A stretch of 64,000 nt of DNA, taken from NCBI RefSeq assembly GCF_002362315.1, contig NZ_MTZV01000004.1:434001-498000 (forward strand), read 5' to 3'. How positions within the stretch are numbered: the stretch's first letter is position 1; each line of letters begins with the position of its first letter. The DNA comes from Paraburkholderia acidicola. GTDB lineage: Bacteria; Pseudomonadota; Gammaproteobacteria; Burkholderiales; Burkholderiaceae. Under the pieces are notes generated by a model. That model was not told where the DNA came from and ran no database searches. It worked only from the letters and a program-made list of their open reading frames with translations. The translations under genes and the position numbers were made by a program. This document shows positions 63,178-64,000 of this stretch, in pieces.

Positions 63178-64000
63178 TCAGGGCAACTGCAGCGTTTCAC
63201 GAATCACCGGGCCTGTATCTTCCAGGCCAGCACTTCGTTTCAACTCAACCGCATGCTGTGCATCGGCGCCGACGAGCTGTCGATAAGGCGCAGCAGAGTC
63301 GGTGATTGCCCGATGGATCGCTTCGACCACTGCGGCGGGGTCCGAACGTGCACCTCCGGTCATCCCCGCGGCCGCGACCCAGAACGCCTGGTATTCCTCC
63401 CACAGCGGGTGCTCCGGCCGAAAATTCGCTGCCTCTGATGTATTTCCGACGAAGCCCGTTTCAAAGGCGCCCGGCTCGATCAGCAGAACGCGCACTCCGG
63501 TGCCGGCGAGTTCGAATCGCAACGCATCGGTCAACGCTTCGACTGCGTGCTTGCTCGCGCTGTATAGCCCCTCATACGGAATTCCCACCAGCCCAGACAG
63601 CGAGGACATGTTGATGACCGTCCCCGCGGCCCGCGCCCGCATGTGTGGAATCACCGCACGGATGAGCCTTAGGACACCGATTACATTGGTATCGAACTGA
63701 CGGTGTGCTTCTTCGTCCGAGATACATTCGATCGGGCCACGAAGGGCATAGCCCGCGTTATTGACCAGCACATCGATCTTCCCACCCAGTTCGATGATTC
63801 CGGCAACGGCTCGATCCACCGATGCCTTGTCCGTCACATCGAGCGGGTGAACGGTGAGTGCCAATCCTTCGCGTGACGCCACGTCGGCTAGCTGTGCACC
63901 ACGCTCAGGATCACGCATCGTGGCGAAAACGCGGTTGCCGCGCCGCGCCAGGCCCAATGCGGCGAGATAGCCAAAGCCGCTGCTGCATCCAGTGATAAGA
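63178..64000 (-). CDS. Short-chain dehydrogenase/reductase, partial (5' end outside window)
   Basis: This SDR has its N-terminus cut by the right edge: the frame already reads ITGCSSGFG within the first residues of the window. NNAG, then SSLSG and YSASKHAVEALTDALRFELAGTGVRV, are the catalytic region. Length and the tail AVELKRSAGLEDTG suggest a normal SDR of about 275-280 residues. An apparent TTG start at 63957 is not real because the glycine motif lies upstream of it. It may form a transcript with the porin. Confidence 0.88.
   Translation of the reverse strand, partial: LITGCSSGFGYLAALGLARRGNRVFATMRDPERGAQLADVASREGLALTVHPLDVTDKASVDRAVAGIIELGGKIDVLVNNAGYALRGPIECISDEEAHRQFDTNVIGVLRLIRAVIPHMRARAAGTVINMSSLSGLVGIPYEGLYSASKHAVEALTDALRFELAGTGVRVLLIEPGAFETGFVGNTSEAANFRPEHPLWEEYQAFWVAAAGMTGGARSDPAAVVEAIHRAITDSAAPYRQLVGADAQHAVELKRSAGLEDTGPVIRETLQLP

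Noticed and set aside
63178..63957. TTG at 63957 as the start of the last SDR
   Set aside because: The glycine-rich cofactor motif is encoded upstream of it up to the window edge, so the gene is cut by the window.

Overview
The window looks like chromosomal DNA of a Burkholderiaceae beta-proteobacterium, most like Paraburkholderia, Caballeronia or Burkholderia. This rests on high GC, general trimeric porins of the Burkholderia type, a DUF4148 protein, a DUF3309 mini-protein, an EmrB/EmrA/NodT efflux operon, and very large secreted adhesins. I saw no rRNA, tRNA, CRISPR array, integrase or insertion sequence. The genus is an inference from gene content, not from a marker gene.

Layout. (1) 1-9550: an aromatic-acid catabolic region. 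A minus-strand series holds porin, GlcG/HbpS-like protein, cytochrome b561, LigB-type extradiol dioxygenase, class II aldolase-fold protein, aromatic-acid MFS importer and a partial EAR-repeat-like gene. A LysR regulator with two helix-turn-helix domains lies divergent to it. Next to that is a ligJ-ligK pair (4-oxalomesaconate hydratase, then CHA aldolase). Together these suggest ring cleavage of a gallate- or protocatechuate-like acid down to pyruvate and oxaloacetate. (2) 9764-17776: a DUF4148 protein, a three-gene drug/acid efflux operon, a seven-repeat HAF protein, and a membrane protein divergent from a LysR regulator whose start codon abuts a perfect palindrome. (3) 17780-20272: a PIN/RHH toxin-antitoxin pair and small single genes. 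(4) 19676-27840: a seven-gene sugar operon (binding protein, ATPase, two permeases, 3-epimerase-like protein, kinase, SIS isomerase) divergent from a LacI regulator with two palindromic operators. (5) 27847-37394: a truncated cyclase-type membrane domain, a lone solute-binding protein, a DUF1801 protein, a GPH-type transporter, DUF3309, a DJ-1/PfpI protein, an SDR, and a methylamine-type flavin demethylase followed by purU. (6) 37867-54138: a surface-adhesion block, with a YadA-like trimeric autotransporter plus lipoprotein, a small exported protein, a DeoR regulator, and a two-partner secretion operon. The TpsA of that operon (about 3405 aa) carries 27 exact-length 76-residue MBG repeats. (7) 54851-61782: four paralogous exported pectin-acetylesterase/Notum-like hydrolases with an unrecognised membrane-anchored helical protein among them that resembles a lipase foldase in layout only. 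(8) 61934-64000: a second porin and an SDR cut by the window edge.

The two least ordinary parts are the TpsA repeat array and the hydrolase family with its candidate foldase. The double-HTH LysR and the gallate-like cluster are the next most interesting.
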